A stretch of 64,000 bases of DNA, from contig NZ_CP053021.1 of NCBI RefSeq assembly GCF_013001025.1, positions 1,426,001 to 1,490,000 on the forward strand, read 5' to 3'. Positions 8,601 to 17,380 of the stretch are shown here, one piece after another. The notes below the pieces were generated by a model. It had not been told where the DNA came from. It saw nothing but the letters and a program-made list of their open reading frames with translations, and searched no databases. Made by a program: the position numbers and the translations under genes. Within the stretch, counting starts at the first letter, position 1; the number at the start of each line of letters is the position of its first letter. The DNA is from Sphingobium yanoikuyae. Lineage in GTDB: Bacteria; Pseudomonadota; Alphaproteobacteria; Sphingomonadales; Sphingomonadaceae.

Positions 8601-10040
8601 CCTAGCGCCACGGTCATCCGCAATCCGCGCGACACGTTCGGCGAATTGCTGGTGGTGATGGGCCGCAACGCCAGCGAGTTGAAGCTGGCCGCTGCGGCGA
8701 TCGCCAGCGGCCGCGGCGTGCTGAGCGGCGCGCGGATGAATTTCGATGGGGTTCGCATCCCGACCTATGCGCGCTATGCCGCGCCGCGCTGGCTGCGCAC
8801 CGACCGCCCGGTCCAGCTGGGCGAGATCATGGATGCCAATGCGCTGCAGGGCATGGGCCTACCGCCTGGCCCGTTGTCGGCGCGCTTCCGGGTCGCGCCC
8901 GACCTCTTCTTCTGGCCGCGCCAGGGTGGTCGCCTGGACCTGCGCTACCGCTATCCGGCGGCCAAATGGCTCGATCGTCGTGCCTCGCGCCTCGACGTCT
9001 CGATCAACAACCAGTATCTGCGCACGCTGCCGCTCGCTGGGGCTGGCTGGTGGGACAGCCTGTTCGGGGCGCAAGGCGCATCGTCCAACGATTCCAGCGC
9101 CTCGATCGTGCTGCCGCGCTACAATCTGTTCGGCCAGAACGAGCTGATCTTCGACTATAATCTGATCATTGCCGACAAGAAGAAATGCGAAGGGACGCTG
9201 CCCGAGAATGTCCGGGTCAGCGTGCGTCCGAGCAGCAGCATTGACCTCAGCCGCGCCTATCACGCGCTGCACATGCCCGATCTCGCCACCTTTGCGGGCG
9301 CCGGCTATCCCTTCACCATTCGTCCCGACCTGTCGGAAACCACGGTTCTGATGGGCGGCCAGCCTTCGGCCGGCGCGGTCGAGGCCTTCCTGGTGCTGAT
9401 GGGCCGCATGGGCGATTCCACCGGCGCGCCAGTGACCGGTGTCGTCGTCGCCAACGCGGTCGATGGCGAGCGACTGCAGGGCAGGGACATCATCGTCATC
9501 GGTGGCAGCAGCGTGGCGGGTTCCGACCAGCTCTTCGCTGGCGCACCGGTCCGTTATGAAAATGGCCGGCTGCAGGTGACGGAGATGAGCCCGATCCAGC
9601 GCATCTTCGCCTTCTTCTCGCCGTTCGATCGATCGGGGGATGGCGAAGCGGACGCGTTCGTCACCTCGTCCAGCGGTTTTGCCGGCATTGTCGGCTTCGA
9701 ATCCCCGTTCGAGGGTGGTCGCAGCGTCGTGGCCCTGCTGGCGGACGATCCGCGCGCACTGCCCGATCTGGTCGGCGGCATGGCCGATGCCAAGATCAAC
9801 GCCCAGATCCAGGGCGACCTGGCCGTCACCAGCGGCGACGGGATGAGCAGTTTCGCCGTTGGGCCCGGCTATTGGGTCGGCTATCTGCCCTTCTGGATGA
9901 AGGCCGCCTTCTGGCTGAGCCAGCGCCCTCTGCTGATGGCCGCCTGCGGCCTGCTCGCGGCGCTCATCCTCGCCGGGCCGCTCTATCTCTATCTCAGCCG
10001 GCAGCAGCGCCGTCGCCTGAGCAAGGAGGATGAGGCATGA
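5664..10040 (+). CDS. bcsAB: Fused cellulose synthase BcsA-BcsB
   Basis: Single 1458-residue polypeptide joining the catalytic subunit BcsA to the periplasmic guide subunit BcsB. It polymerises UDP-glucose into beta-1,4-glucan across the inner membrane. The BcsA half has several transmembrane helices, a GT2 domain (about 130-360) with LDDG at 168-171, DCD at 217-219, TED at 312-314 and QRIRW at 350-354. A PilZ c-di-GMP domain follows, with RETRQAR at about 550-556 and DxSxxG at 583-588. A hydrophobic segment ending in AFAQ at about 712-736 resembles a retained BcsB signal sequence and leads into the BcsB half (about 755-1420). A C-terminal helix and basic tail finish the protein. The GTG start overlaps bcsQ by four bases and the end overlaps bcsC as ATGA. 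The same fusion is known as AcsAB in acetic acid bacteria. Confidence 0.95.
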   Translation: MKGRQAILSNGLLVLAGLFALLAITVPLDLEAQWIFAGITIVGATILGRMRSRRALLVLAILSMIVSTRYMFWRTTETLEFGTLAEFLLGSGLYLAEVYAWLILVLGFLQTGWPLDREVVEIEGEPDQWPSVDVYVPTYNESLEIVRNTVFAAMDMDYPADRFRVFILDDGRRPEFQAFARQAGCGYLTRGDNLHAKAGNLNAAMKKTNGELIAIFDCDHVPTRAFLQMTVGWFQQDPKLALMQTPHHFYSPDPAQRNLGTVRDLPGEGDLFYGAVQSGNDLWNATFFCGSCAVIRRDALAQTNGFAGETVTEDAHTALKLQRMGWNTAYIGARLSAGLATERLVLHIGQRIRWARGMTQILRIDNPLFGRGLNWQQRLCYLNAMLHFQFPLPRIVFLTSPLAYLIFGQNIIHASASLIFAYALPHLVCSMTSSANTQGGDRRPFWGEIYETILAFHLARPTVMTFFQPRKGKFNVTDKGSLLDRTYFDLSTVRPHLICIGLIIFGIGLAIVKRVFFPHLFNIQTDTLVLNVVWAVFSLIILIAAVSVARETRQAREYIRIVTELPVTLYMADGYVIDATTIDISMGGAAIAVPPDFPLRDRRVAYMSLPMGDEKLTIPVEMVRFDRGEVNLRFQELDMISSRHLVRAVMGRADAWQPAAPRKPVSALHSLWDIIVVDYMTLKRLFRLNRTERRKQKKAVRLAAAAKAAKQAAAALLGLAAIGTLLLAGSGHAFAQAAQAPAATLAPATAAGVQKQRLSFRDLQVKMPIRLAGTRGEIGIPFGMRRNEVVTDSSLTLNFAWSPAMLGDLSQLVVLLNGEVVRTIRLTPAESGGQNITIPVNPALFLPGDNQLNLRLVGHYARDCEDPFHSSLWANISNVRSWFDLSVQTLPMAPDLGRLPGPFFDRHDNLPLRLPFVFAGTPRAGELEAAASLASWLGAQASYRGFSFKPVYNQIPTGNAILFATPDRPIAGLNLSITGPSATVIRNPRDTFGELLVVMGRNASELKLAAAAIASGRGVLSGARMNFDGVRIPTYARYAAPRWLRTDRPVQLGEIMDANALQGMGLPPGPLSARFRVAPDLFFWPRQGGRLDLRYRYPAAKWLDRRASRLDVSINNQYLRTLPLAGAGWWDSLFGAQGASSNDSSASIVLPRYNLFGQNELIFDYNLIIADKKKCEGTLPENVRVSVRPSSSIDLSRAYHALHMPDLATFAGAGYPFTIRPDLSETTVLMGGQPSAGAVEAFLVLMGRMGDSTGAPVTGVVVANAVDGERLQGRDIIVIGGSSVAGSDQLFAGAPVRYENGRLQVTEMSPIQRIFAFFSPFDRSGDGEADAFVTSSSGFAGIVGFESPFEGGRSVVALLADDPRALPDLVGGMADAKINAQIQGDLAVTSGDGMSSFAVGPGYWVGYLPFWMKAAFWLSQRPLLMAACGLLAALILAGPLYLYLSRQQRRRLSKEDEA

Positions 10041-13000
10041 GCCCCACCCTCCGTCTGCGTATCACCTGCGCCGCCCTGGCGCTGGCCTGCATGGCGCCGA
10101 TGCCCACGCTGGCCGATGTGCCGGGCGTTGCGCCGCTGATCCAGCAGGGCCGCTATTGGCAGTCCAAGGGGCGACAGGATCTGGCAAACCAGGCCTATCG
10201 CCGGGCGCTGGCGCTCGATCCCAATAATGCCGAAGCGCGCAAGGGGCTGGCCGGCCCGCCGCCCAAGGCACAGCCGGCACCCAAACCCACGCCCGCGCCA
10301 GCGCCGGCACGGCGCGCCGAAGCGACGCCACGGCCCACGCCCACGCCGGCTGCGGCTCCCTCGGCGGCAAATCGGACGCAGACGGCGCGCCCGAGCGGCA
10401 ATGCTGGCGGCGGCGCGTCGCGCGCGAGCGGTTTCAAGGCTCTCGACGCCAATGATCTGGATGGCGCGGAGCGCGCGTTCGAGCGCGCCGTGGCGGCCAA
10501 TCGCAATGATGCCGACGCGCTGGGCGGCCTTGGACTGGTGCGCCTGCGCCAGGGGCGCTTTGGCGAAGCGCGTGACCTGCTCGATCAGGCGTCGCAGCGC
10601 GGTTCTGCCGGGCAATGGGCGCAGGCGCTGGCCTCCGCCCGCTTCTTTGGCGGGCTGGCCAATGCGCGTGCGGCGCTGACGCAGGGCCGGCTTGGCGAAG
10701 CGCAGGCCGATGCCGAGGCGCTGGTCCGTTCCGGCTATCCGCAGCGTGGCCCGGCGCTCGAATTGCTGGCCGATATCTATGAGCGGCAGGGGCGCTATGC
10801 CGATGCGGCAGACCTCTACCGGCAGGCAAATGAAGGAGCCAAGCAGTCCGATGGTCGGCTGGCGAGCCGGGCCGCGCGCGATCGCGCCCGTGCCGCGGCC
10901 GCGCGCGGCGATGATGTCACCGCCGAACAGGAATTCCATTCCGGCCTGCTGCTGGACCAGCAGGATCCGTGGATCCGTTATGAATTTGCCCGCTATCTGA
11001 TCCAGCGCCAGCGCCTGCCTGAAGCGGAATCGCTGATCAACTCACTGGGATCGTCGAGCGACCCGGACTGGCTCTATGCGGCAGCGCTGCTGAACGCCGA
11101 TCGCGGCCGGGCGTCGGCCGCCGATACGCTGATGGCGCGCATTCCCGAAATGCAGCGCACCGAACAGATGCGCAATTTCGCCGTCGGCCTGAAGGTGGAC
11201 GGTGCGATCGAGCGGGCCAAGGCGATGGCCGCGCAGGGCCGGCAGGCCGATGCGCTGATGGCGCTGCGCCAACTGGCCGCGACCCCCGGCATCGACCCGA
11301 CCAAGCAGGCTGCGGTGGCCGATGCGATGTTCGAACTGGGTGACCGGGAAGGAGCGGCGCAACTGGCGCAGCAGGCGCTGACCGCCGGCACCATCACCGA
11401 CCCGGCCGGCTACGAGCCGATCGTGCGCGTGCTGGCCAAGACCGGGCGCGATGCCTTTGCCACCAGCGCCGTGCAGCGCGCCGCGCAACTGGCGGGCAAT
11501 ACGCCCGACGGCCAGCGTGTCGTCGCGCGGATGAACGGCATCATGGCGGCGTCGCAGGCGGATCGGCTGCGGCTCGCAGGCCAGAACGCCCAGGCCTTCG
11601 ACCTGCTGCAGGGCGCGTGGAACGCTGCGCCGGGCAATCAGGAAGTGCTGGCCGCGCTGGCACGGCTCTATCAGTCCGGTGGCATGCCGGCCCAGGCGGC
11701 CCAGACCTATCAACTGGTCCTGGTCCAGTCGCCCAATGACAAGGGTGCGCTGATGGGCCTGATCGAGACGGCGGGCGCAGCGGGCGACAAGGATCTGGCA
11801 CGCGCCACGATCGAGCGCGCCTTGCAGCAGTCGCCCAATGATTATCAGATCTACATGGCGGCGGCGCGGATGGAGCAGGCGCGGGGCGACGAGGGCGCCG
11901 CATTGCGCTATCTGAAGCGGGCGAAGGAAGTCTATGCCGCGCAGAGCGGCGCAGGCAATGTCACTGCCAGCAATCCCTTTGCCGCGACGATGCAGGGCAA
12001 CAACCCGTTCCGCAACCAGTCGGCTGCGGCCGCCCCGGCGGCGGTCAATCCGTTCGCGCTGGGATCGGGCGCGCGGCTGGCCGGACAGGCGCCGTCACCG
12101 GCAGGCATGGCGTTCGCGCCGATGCCGCAGGCTGGCGAAGCCGGTGGCTTCCCGCCCGCTGTCGTGGCCCAATCTGCGCCGATGCCGGGCGGCTATCCGG
12201 CCGTTGGCGTGCCGGCGTCTGCGCCGGGCGGATCGATGATGACAAGCGGCGATCCGGTGATGGATCGTATCCAGACCGAGATCCGAACCCTGACCCGCGA
12301 CAGCGGCCCGCGCGCCGAACTGCGCACCGGCTATCGCGAGCGATCGGGTGAAGCGGGGCTGAGTGAACTCAAGGAACTGACCGGATCGGCCGAAGTCTCC
12401 ACCAGCCTTGGCAACGGCCGGATCAAGGCGAGGGCGGAAGCCGTGGTTCTGGATGCCGGTCGTCCCAGCCGGTCGGGGCTTGCCCGCTTCGGCCGCAATG
12501 CGACGCCCGAGGCGCAGGGGATCGTCGATCAGGAGGAGTCCGCACTGGTGGACGCCGATACCCAGCATGCGTCCGGCGTGGCGCTGTCGGCCGCTTATGA
12601 GACGCCGCTGCTGAAGCTGGAGGCTGGCGTCACGCCGCTCGGTTTCGAGGATAGCGACGTGACCTGGCATGCGGCGATCAGCCCGCGCTTCTCGCCCTAT
12701 GCGACGGCCCGCGCCTGGTTCGAACGCAAGCCGGTGACCGACAGTGTCCTGTCCTATGCTGGCACACGCGATCCCGTGACCGGGGCGATGTGGGGCCAGG
12801 TGATGCGGACCGGCGGCGGCGCATCCTTCTCCTATGATCAGGATGGGGCGGGGGTCTATGGCGACCTGTCCTATTATAAATATGCCGGGCATGACGTCCG
12901 CAAGAACCATGGTTTCCAGGCCAATGTCGGTGGCTATCTGCCCTTCTATCGCGGCGATCGGTCGTCGATCACTGGCGGCGTCAATGTGAACTATCAGGAT

Positions 13001-13411
13001 TTCGACAATAATCAGAACTACTTCACCTACGGCTTTGGCGGCTATTTCAGCCCGCAGAGCTTCTTTAGCATAAGCCTGCCGGTGCGTTATGCCTATGCGT
13101 CGGACCTGCTGGAGGTGAAGGCGGGCGTGGCGCCTGGCTATCAGAGCTACAGCCAGGATCAGGTCAATGTCTATCCGACCGATCCGGCGGCACAGGCGGT
13201 GCTGGATGGCCTCAAGGCCCAGAACAGCGACGTGCGCTCTTATTATGACAGCCTGAGCAAGACCGGCTTTGCCCTTTCGACGGACGGCTCGATCTATTAT
13301 CGTGTCAGTCCCAGCACGCGGGTCGGCGGTGAGATGAGCATCAACACCTTCGGCAGCTATGACGAGTTCAAGTCGCTGATTGGGATCAAACAGTCTCTGG
13401 GAGGCAATTGA
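10037..13411 (+). CDS. bcsC: Cellulose export protein BcsC (TPR plus outer-membrane barrel)
   Basis: Protein of 1124 residues that conducts the nascent glucan across periplasm and outer membrane. A signal peptide covers about residues 1-26. Then come a first TPR, a proline/alanine-rich linker (about 70-115) and many tetratricopeptide repeats to about residue 640. A low-complexity linker follows with repeated NPF motifs (NPFAAT, NNPFRN, NPFALG) at about 645-680. The BCSC_C-type beta-barrel occupies roughly 785-1124. Length is close to E. coli BcsC. The protein ends in Asn rather than the terminal aromatic residue common in barrel proteins. It is coupled to bcsAB by ATGA and to bcsD by TGATG. 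Confidence 0.92.
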   Translation: MSPTLRLRITCAALALACMAPMPTLADVPGVAPLIQQGRYWQSKGRQDLANQAYRRALALDPNNAEARKGLAGPPPKAQPAPKPTPAPAPARRAEATPRPTPTPAAAPSAANRTQTARPSGNAGGGASRASGFKALDANDLDGAERAFERAVAANRNDADALGGLGLVRLRQGRFGEARDLLDQASQRGSAGQWAQALASARFFGGLANARAALTQGRLGEAQADAEALVRSGYPQRGPALELLADIYERQGRYADAADLYRQANEGAKQSDGRLASRAARDRARAAAARGDDVTAEQEFHSGLLLDQQDPWIRYEFARYLIQRQRLPEAESLINSLGSSSDPDWLYAAALLNADRGRASAADTLMARIPEMQRTEQMRNFAVGLKVDGAIERAKAMAAQGRQADALMALRQLAATPGIDPTKQAAVADAMFELGDREGAAQLAQQALTAGTITDPAGYEPIVRVLAKTGRDAFATSAVQRAAQLAGNTPDGQRVVARMNGIMAASQADRLRLAGQNAQAFDLLQGAWNAAPGNQEVLAALARLYQSGGMPAQAAQTYQLVLVQSPNDKGALMGLIETAGAAGDKDLARATIERALQQSPNDYQIYMAAARMEQARGDEGAALRYLKRAKEVYAAQSGAGNVTASNPFAATMQGNNPFRNQSAAAAPAAVNPFALGSGARLAGQAPSPAGMAFAPMPQAGEAGGFPPAVVAQSAPMPGGYPAVGVPASAPGGSMMTSGDPVMDRIQTEIRTLTRDSGPRAELRTGYRERSGEAGLSELKELTGSAEVSTSLGNGRIKARAEAVVLDAGRPSRSGLARFGRNATPEAQGIVDQEESALVDADTQHASGVALSAAYETPLLKLEAGVTPLGFEDSDVTWHAAISPRFSPYATARAWFERKPVTDSVLSYAGTRDPVTGAMWGQVMRTGGGASFSYDQDGAGVYGDLSYYKYAGHDVRKNHGFQANVGGYLPFYRGDRSSITGGVNVNYQDFDNNQNYFTYGFGGYFSPQSFFSISLPVRYAYASDLLEVKAGVAPGYQSYSQDQVNVYPTDPAAQAVLDGLKAQNSDVRSYYDSLSKTGFALSTDGSIYYRVSPSTRVGGEMSINTFGSYDEFKSLIGIKQSLGGN

Positions 13412-13875
13412 TGATCCGGGAAGCCGTGGAATATCAGCCCGCCGAAACCGATCAGTGGACGATGGACGGGCTGTCGCTGCTGACCGCGATGATTGGCAGC
13501 GAGGTGTTCGGCACCGCGACCCGTGGCCAGGCTGACGCCTTTTTCGGCGCAGTCGGTCGGCGCATCGCGTCGCTGCTTCAGGTCGCCGACATTTCGGACG
13601 GAGACGCGCTGATGGCGCGGATCAACCGGCTGTGGCGGACGTTGGGCTGGGGTGAGGCGCAATTGCGGATGACGGACGATGCAATCATGATCCAGCATAT
13701 CGGCTTGCCCGAAACGCTCCAGGGCGATGTCGATGGCCGCTGGGCGGACATGGCGCCGTCGCTGCTGCGTGGCGCCTATGACGCCTGGTTCCGGGCGCTG
13801 GGCGGCGGCGCGGACCTGCATACATCCGTGCTCCAATGGCGCGACGGCATCATGGAAATACGCCATGGGCGTTGA
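13411..13875 (+). CDS. bcsD: Cellulose synthase subunit BcsD
   Basis: Protein of 154 residues matching the size and position of BcsD. In acetic acid bacteria BcsD forms an octameric ring thought to guide glucan chains into crystalline ribbons. Recognisable stretches include GSEVFGTATRGQADAFF, RINRLWRTLGWGEAQL and the C-terminal LQWRDGIMEIRHGR. No signal peptide is present, consistent with a cytoplasmic or peri-membrane ring. The ATG is preceded by GGAGG at six bases; a TTG three bases upstream is less well placed. Its presence makes this a class I (bcsD-containing) cellulose operon. Its 3' end overlaps bcsZ by 11 bases. Confidence 0.85.
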   Translation: MIREAVEYQPAETDQWTMDGLSLLTAMIGSEVFGTATRGQADAFFGAVGRRIASLLQVADISDGDALMARINRLWRTLGWGEAQLRMTDDAIMIQHIGLPETLQGDVDGRWADMAPSLLRGAYDAWFRALGGGADLHTSVLQWRDGIMEIRHGR

Positions 13876-14875
13876 CCGGCGTGCGTTGCTGATGGGGATG
13901 GGACTGGTTTTCACGGCAGCCTGTGCCAAGGCGCGTCAGCCGCGGGGCAGCAGCGTGACCAATGGCGACTGGGCCCGGTTCAAGGCCGCCTTTCTCGATC
14001 CGTCGGGCCGCATCGTCGACAATGGCAATGGCGGTGTCAGCCATAGCGAGGGGCAGGGCTATGGCCTGGGCCTGGCATTGTGGAACGATGACCGGGAAGC
14101 GTTCGACGCTATCCTGCGCTGGACCGATAGCAATCTGGTCCGGCCCGACATGGCGCTTTACGCCTGGCGCTATGACCCGCGGCAGCCCAATCCGGTGGCG
14201 GACACCAATAATGCGACCGATGGCGACCTGTTCATCGCCTGGGCACTGGCCGAAGCCGCGAAAAGCTGGGGCGAGGGGCGTTATGCCACCCGCTCGGCCG
14301 AGATCCGCGCTGCGATCCGCCAGCATCTGGTGCTGGAACGCCATGGGCGCAAATTGCTGCTGCCCGGCCTGCAGGGCTTCGTCACGCCGGAGGCGGTGAC
14401 GCTCAACCCTTCCTATTTCGTCTGGCCTGCGCTCGACGCCTTCCGCCGCCTGGATGGGGAGGCGGCCTGGGGGCGGATCATCAGCGACAGCGAAGCGCTG
14501 ATGGCGGCGGCGCAATTCGGTCCGCTCAAGCTGCCGACCGACTGGGTCGATGTGACGGGGCATGACATGGTGGTGCCGGCCGTGGGCAAGCCCGCCCGTT
14601 TCGGCTTCGACGCGATCCGCGTGCCGCTCTACGCCCAGGCCGGGCGCCGGGCTGCGCTGCTGAAGCCGATCCGGGATTATTGGCAGGGCTATGTGACCCG
14701 GCAACAGCCGATCCCGGCCTGGGTCGATGTCCAGTCCGGGGAGGTCGCGCCCTATGCCCTGTCGGCGGGTGGCATGGCGATTGCCGGCAAGATCATGGGC
14801 CTGCCGCAACCGGCAGGCCTGTCGACCGACTATTATGCGGCCTCGCTGCAGATGCTGGCCGGCAAGCTCGCCTGA
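13865..14875 (+). CDS. bcsZ: Endo-beta-1,4-glucanase BcsZ, glycoside hydrolase family 8
   Basis: Exported 336-residue endoglucanase that trims glucan during cellulose synthesis. The GH8 acid is Glu62 in SEGQGYG. The TNNATDGD segment holds a conserved Asp119, and Asp249 in GFDAIRV aligns with the catalytic base region of E. coli BcsZ (SYDAIRV). The N-terminus has RR followed by a hydrophobic stretch ending FTAAC at residue 20, so it could be a Tat or lipoprotein signal. The -3 position (Thr) is not ideal for a lipobox. It is the last gene of the cellulose operon and ends at a hairpin shared with the convergent hut operon. Confidence 0.9.
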   Translation: MGVDRRALLMGMGLVFTAACAKARQPRGSSVTNGDWARFKAAFLDPSGRIVDNGNGGVSHSEGQGYGLGLALWNDDREAFDAILRWTDSNLVRPDMALYAWRYDPRQPNPVADTNNATDGDLFIAWALAEAAKSWGEGRYATRSAEIRAAIRQHLVLERHGRKLLLPGLQGFVTPEAVTLNPSYFVWPALDAFRRLDGEAAWGRIISDSEALMAAAQFGPLKLPTDWVDVTGHDMVVPAVGKPARFGFDAIRVPLYAQAGRRAALLKPIRDYWQGYVTRQQPIPAWVDVQSGEVAPYALSAGGMAIAGKIMGLPQPAGLSTDYYAASLQMLAGKLA

Positions 14876-14878
14876 TCG

Positions 14879-14901
14879 GGGCTGAGCTGGTGGCTCAGCC
14901 C
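14879..14901. terminator. Hairpin between bcsZ and hutU (bidirectional terminator)
   Basis: A perfect eight-base stem GGGCTGAG/CTCAGCCC with a seven-base loop lies between the convergent stop codons and includes the hutU stop. There is no long T run, so termination is inferred from position. Confidence 0.5.
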
Positions 14902-16562
14902 AATATCCCCGGCAGGTCGAGGCCCTTGTCACGGGCACAGTCGCGCGCGATCTCGTAGCCCGCATCGGCATGGCGCATCACGCCGGTGGCCGGGTCGTTC
15001 CACAATACCCGCTCCAGCCGCGCAGCCGCTTCCGCCGTGCCGTCGGCAACGATCACCATGCCGCTATGCTGGCTATAGCCCATGCCGACGCCGCCGCCAT
15101 GGTGCAGCGATACCCAGGTCGCACCCGACGCGGTGTTGAGCAGGGCGTTGAGCAGCGGCCAGTCGCTGACCGCGTCCGACCCGTCCATCATCGCCTCGGT
15201 CTCGCGATTGGGGGAGGCGACCGAGCCGCTGTCGAGATGGTCGCGGCCGATGACGACCGGGGCCTTGAGTTCGCCCTTTGCCACCATCTCGTTGAAGGCG
15301 AGGCCAAGGCGATGGCGATCGCCCAGGCCCACCCAGCAGATGCGGGCGGGCAGGCCCTGGAAGTGGATCTTCTCCCGCGCCATGTCGAGCCAGTTGTGGA
15401 GATGGGCATTGTCGGGCAGCAATTCCTTCACCTTGGCGTCGGTCTTGTAGATATCCTCCGGATCGCCCGACAGCGCGGCCCAGCGGAACGGGCCGATGCC
15501 GCGGCAGAATAGCGGGCGGATGTAAGCGGGGACGAAGCCGGGGAAGTCGAAGGCATTCTCCACGCCTTCGTCCTTCGCCATCTGGCGGATATTATTGCCA
15601 TAGTCGGTCGTGGGCACGCCCGCCGCCTGGAAATCCAGCATGGCGCGGACATGGACCGCCATGCTGGCCTTGGCGGCCTTGGCCACCGCTTCGGGCTCGC
15701 GCTCGCGCCGCTCGATCCATTCGGCGACGGTCCAGCCGGCGGGCAGATAGCCGTTGACCGGATCATGGGCACTGGTCTGGTCGGTGAGCAGATCGGGGCG
15801 GATGCCGCGCGCGAACATCTCGGGCAGGATTTCGGCAGCGTTGCCGAGCAGGCCGACCGAGACGGGCTTCTTGTCGGCGCAGCTTTGCTCGATGATCGCC
15901 ATGGCTTCCTCGATCGTCGAGGCCGCGACATCCAGATAACCGGTGCGCAGGCGCATCTCGATACGGCTCGGCTGGCATTCGATCGCGAGGCAGGAGGCGC
16001 CGGCCATGACGGCGGCGAGCGGCTGCGCGCCGCCCATGCCGCCCAGGCCCGCCGTCAGCAGCCATTTGCCGCTGAGGTTGCCGCCATGATGTTGGCGTCC
16101 CATCTCGACGAAAGTCTCATAGGTGCCCTGCACGATGCCCTGGGTGCCGATATAGATCCAGCTACCCGCGGTCATCTGGCCATACATGGCGAGGCCCCGC
16201 TTATCGAGCTCGTTGAAATGCTCCCAATTGGCCCAGTGCGGCACCAGATTGGAGTTGGCGATCAGCACGCGCGGCGCATCGCGATGGGTGCGGAACACGC
16301 CGACCGGCTTGCCCGACTGGACCAGCAAAGTCTGGTCGTCGTCCAGCCGCTTCAGCGTCTCGACGATCCGGTCATAGCTTTCCCAGTCGCGTGCGGCGCG
16401 GCCGATCCCGCCATAGACGACCAGCTCCTCGGGCCGCTCGGCGACGTCGGGATGGAGATTGTTCATCAGCATGCGCAGCGGCGCTTCGGTGAGCCAGCTC
16501 TTCGCGCTGAGATCGGTCCCGGTGGCGGGCTTGATGATGCGGCTATTGTCGATGCGGGTCAT
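14895..16562 (-). CDS. hutU: Urocanate hydratase HutU
   Basis: Cytoplasmic NAD-dependent enzyme of 555 residues converting urocanate to imidazolonepropionate, the second step of histidine degradation. Diagnostic stretches are [10 protein letters not shown] (NAD-binding glycine cluster), [28 protein letters not shown] and [21 protein letters not shown], all very conserved in urocanases. The start ATG overlaps the hutG stop as ATGA, so a longer upstream reading is rejected. It is the last gene of hutI-hutH-hutG-hutU. Confidence 0.97.
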   Translation of the reverse strand: MTRIDNSRIIKPATGTDLSAKSWLTEAPLRMLMNNLHPDVAERPEELVVYGGIGRAARDWESYDRIVETLKRLDDDQTLLVQSGKPVGVFRTHRDAPRVLIANSNLVPHWANWEHFNELDKRGLAMYGQMTAGSWIYIGTQGIVQGTYETFVEMGRQHHGGNLSGKWLLTAGLGGMGGAQPLAAVMAGASCLAIECQPSRIEMRLRTGYLDVAASTIEEAMAIIEQSCADKKPVSVGLLGNAAEILPEMFARGIRPDLLTDQTSAHDPVNGYLPAGWTVAEWIERREREPEAVAKAAKASMAVHVRAMLDFQAAGVPTTDYGNNIRQMAKDEGVENAFDFPGFVPAYIRPLFCRGIGPFRWAALSGDPEDIYKTDAKVKELLPDNAHLHNWLDMAREKIHFQGLPARICWVGLGDRHRLGLAFNEMVAKGELKAPVVIGRDHLDSGSVASPNRETEAMMDGSDAVSDWPLLNALLNTASGATWVSLHHGGGVGMGYSQHSGMVIVADGTAEAAARLERVLWNDPATGVMRHADAGYEIARDCARDKGLDLPGILG

Positions 16563-17380
16563 GAAGGTCGGCCTTCCTGGCGAGTGAAGGCGAGGCAGGC
16601 CTTCAAGATGGCGGTGAGGGTGGCGGTCAGCGGCGCGGCATGGGCCGGGTCGAGCGGCGGCGGCCAATTGGCCTCGGTGCGTTCGGCCGGTTCGTGGAGA
16701 TAGCCGCGCATCGCGAGCTCCATCTGGATCGCATGGACGCCCTGTTCGGGCCGGCCATAATGGCGCGTGGTCCAGCCGCCACGGAAACGGCCGTCGACGA
16801 CATGGCTCATGCCGCTTGCGGCGCAGAGGCGGGCGACCTCGGCGGTCAGGTCCGGCGAACAGGTCGTGCCGAAGTTGGTGCCGATGTTGAACTGCGGCAA
16901 TGCGCCGTCGAACAGGCGCGGGACGATGCTGCGGATCGAATGGGCGTCGTAGACGACGACCCGGTCATGCCGGGCGCGCAGCCGGTCGATCTCCGCCTGT
17001 AGCGCGGCATGATAGGGGCTGAACCAGTTGGCCCGCCGCCGGTCGATCTCGGCCGCATCGGGGACGGCGCCGGCATAGAGCGGTTCGCCATCGAAATCGG
17101 TCGTCGGGCAGAGCTCGGTCGTCGCCTGCCCCGGATAGAGCGAGGCGCCGGACGGATCGCGATTGACGTCGATCACGCTGCGCGAAATGGTGGTGCGGAT
17201 CGTCGTCGCGCCCAGATCGCGAGCGAAGGCGTAGAGCTGATCCACCCACCAGTCGGCATCGGCGCGCGCGATCCAGGGCGAGCGGAAGGCGTCGCCGACA
17301 TCGGCCAGATCGGTGCCGGTGTGGGGAAAGGCGACGATCAGCGCCGCATCGCCCCGCCGGATGTCGAGCCAGTCGTTCAT
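16559..17380 (-). CDS. hutG: N-formylglutamate deformylase HutG
   Basis: Cytoplasmic metal-dependent amidohydrolase of 273 residues that hydrolyses N-formyl-L-glutamate to glutamate and formate, the last step of the five-step Hut route. Visible family motifs are [42 protein letters not shown] and GGWTTRHYG, which carry the metal and substrate ligands. It overlaps hutH upstream and hutU downstream by four bases (ATGA). Together with HutF across the divergent promoter this defines the formylglutamate route, not the formamide-releasing one-step HutG. Confidence 0.93.
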   Translation of the reverse strand: MNDWLDIRRGDAALIVAFPHTGTDLADVGDAFRSPWIARADADWWVDQLYAFARDLGATTIRTTISRSVIDVNRDPSGASLYPGQATTELCPTTDFDGEPLYAGAVPDAAEIDRRRANWFSPYHAALQAEIDRLRARHDRVVVYDAHSIRSIVPRLFDGALPQFNIGTNFGTTCSPDLTAEVARLCAASGMSHVVDGRFRGGWTTRHYGRPEQGVHAIQMELAMRGYLHEPAERTEANWPPPLDPAHAAPLTATLTAILKACLAFTRQEGRPS

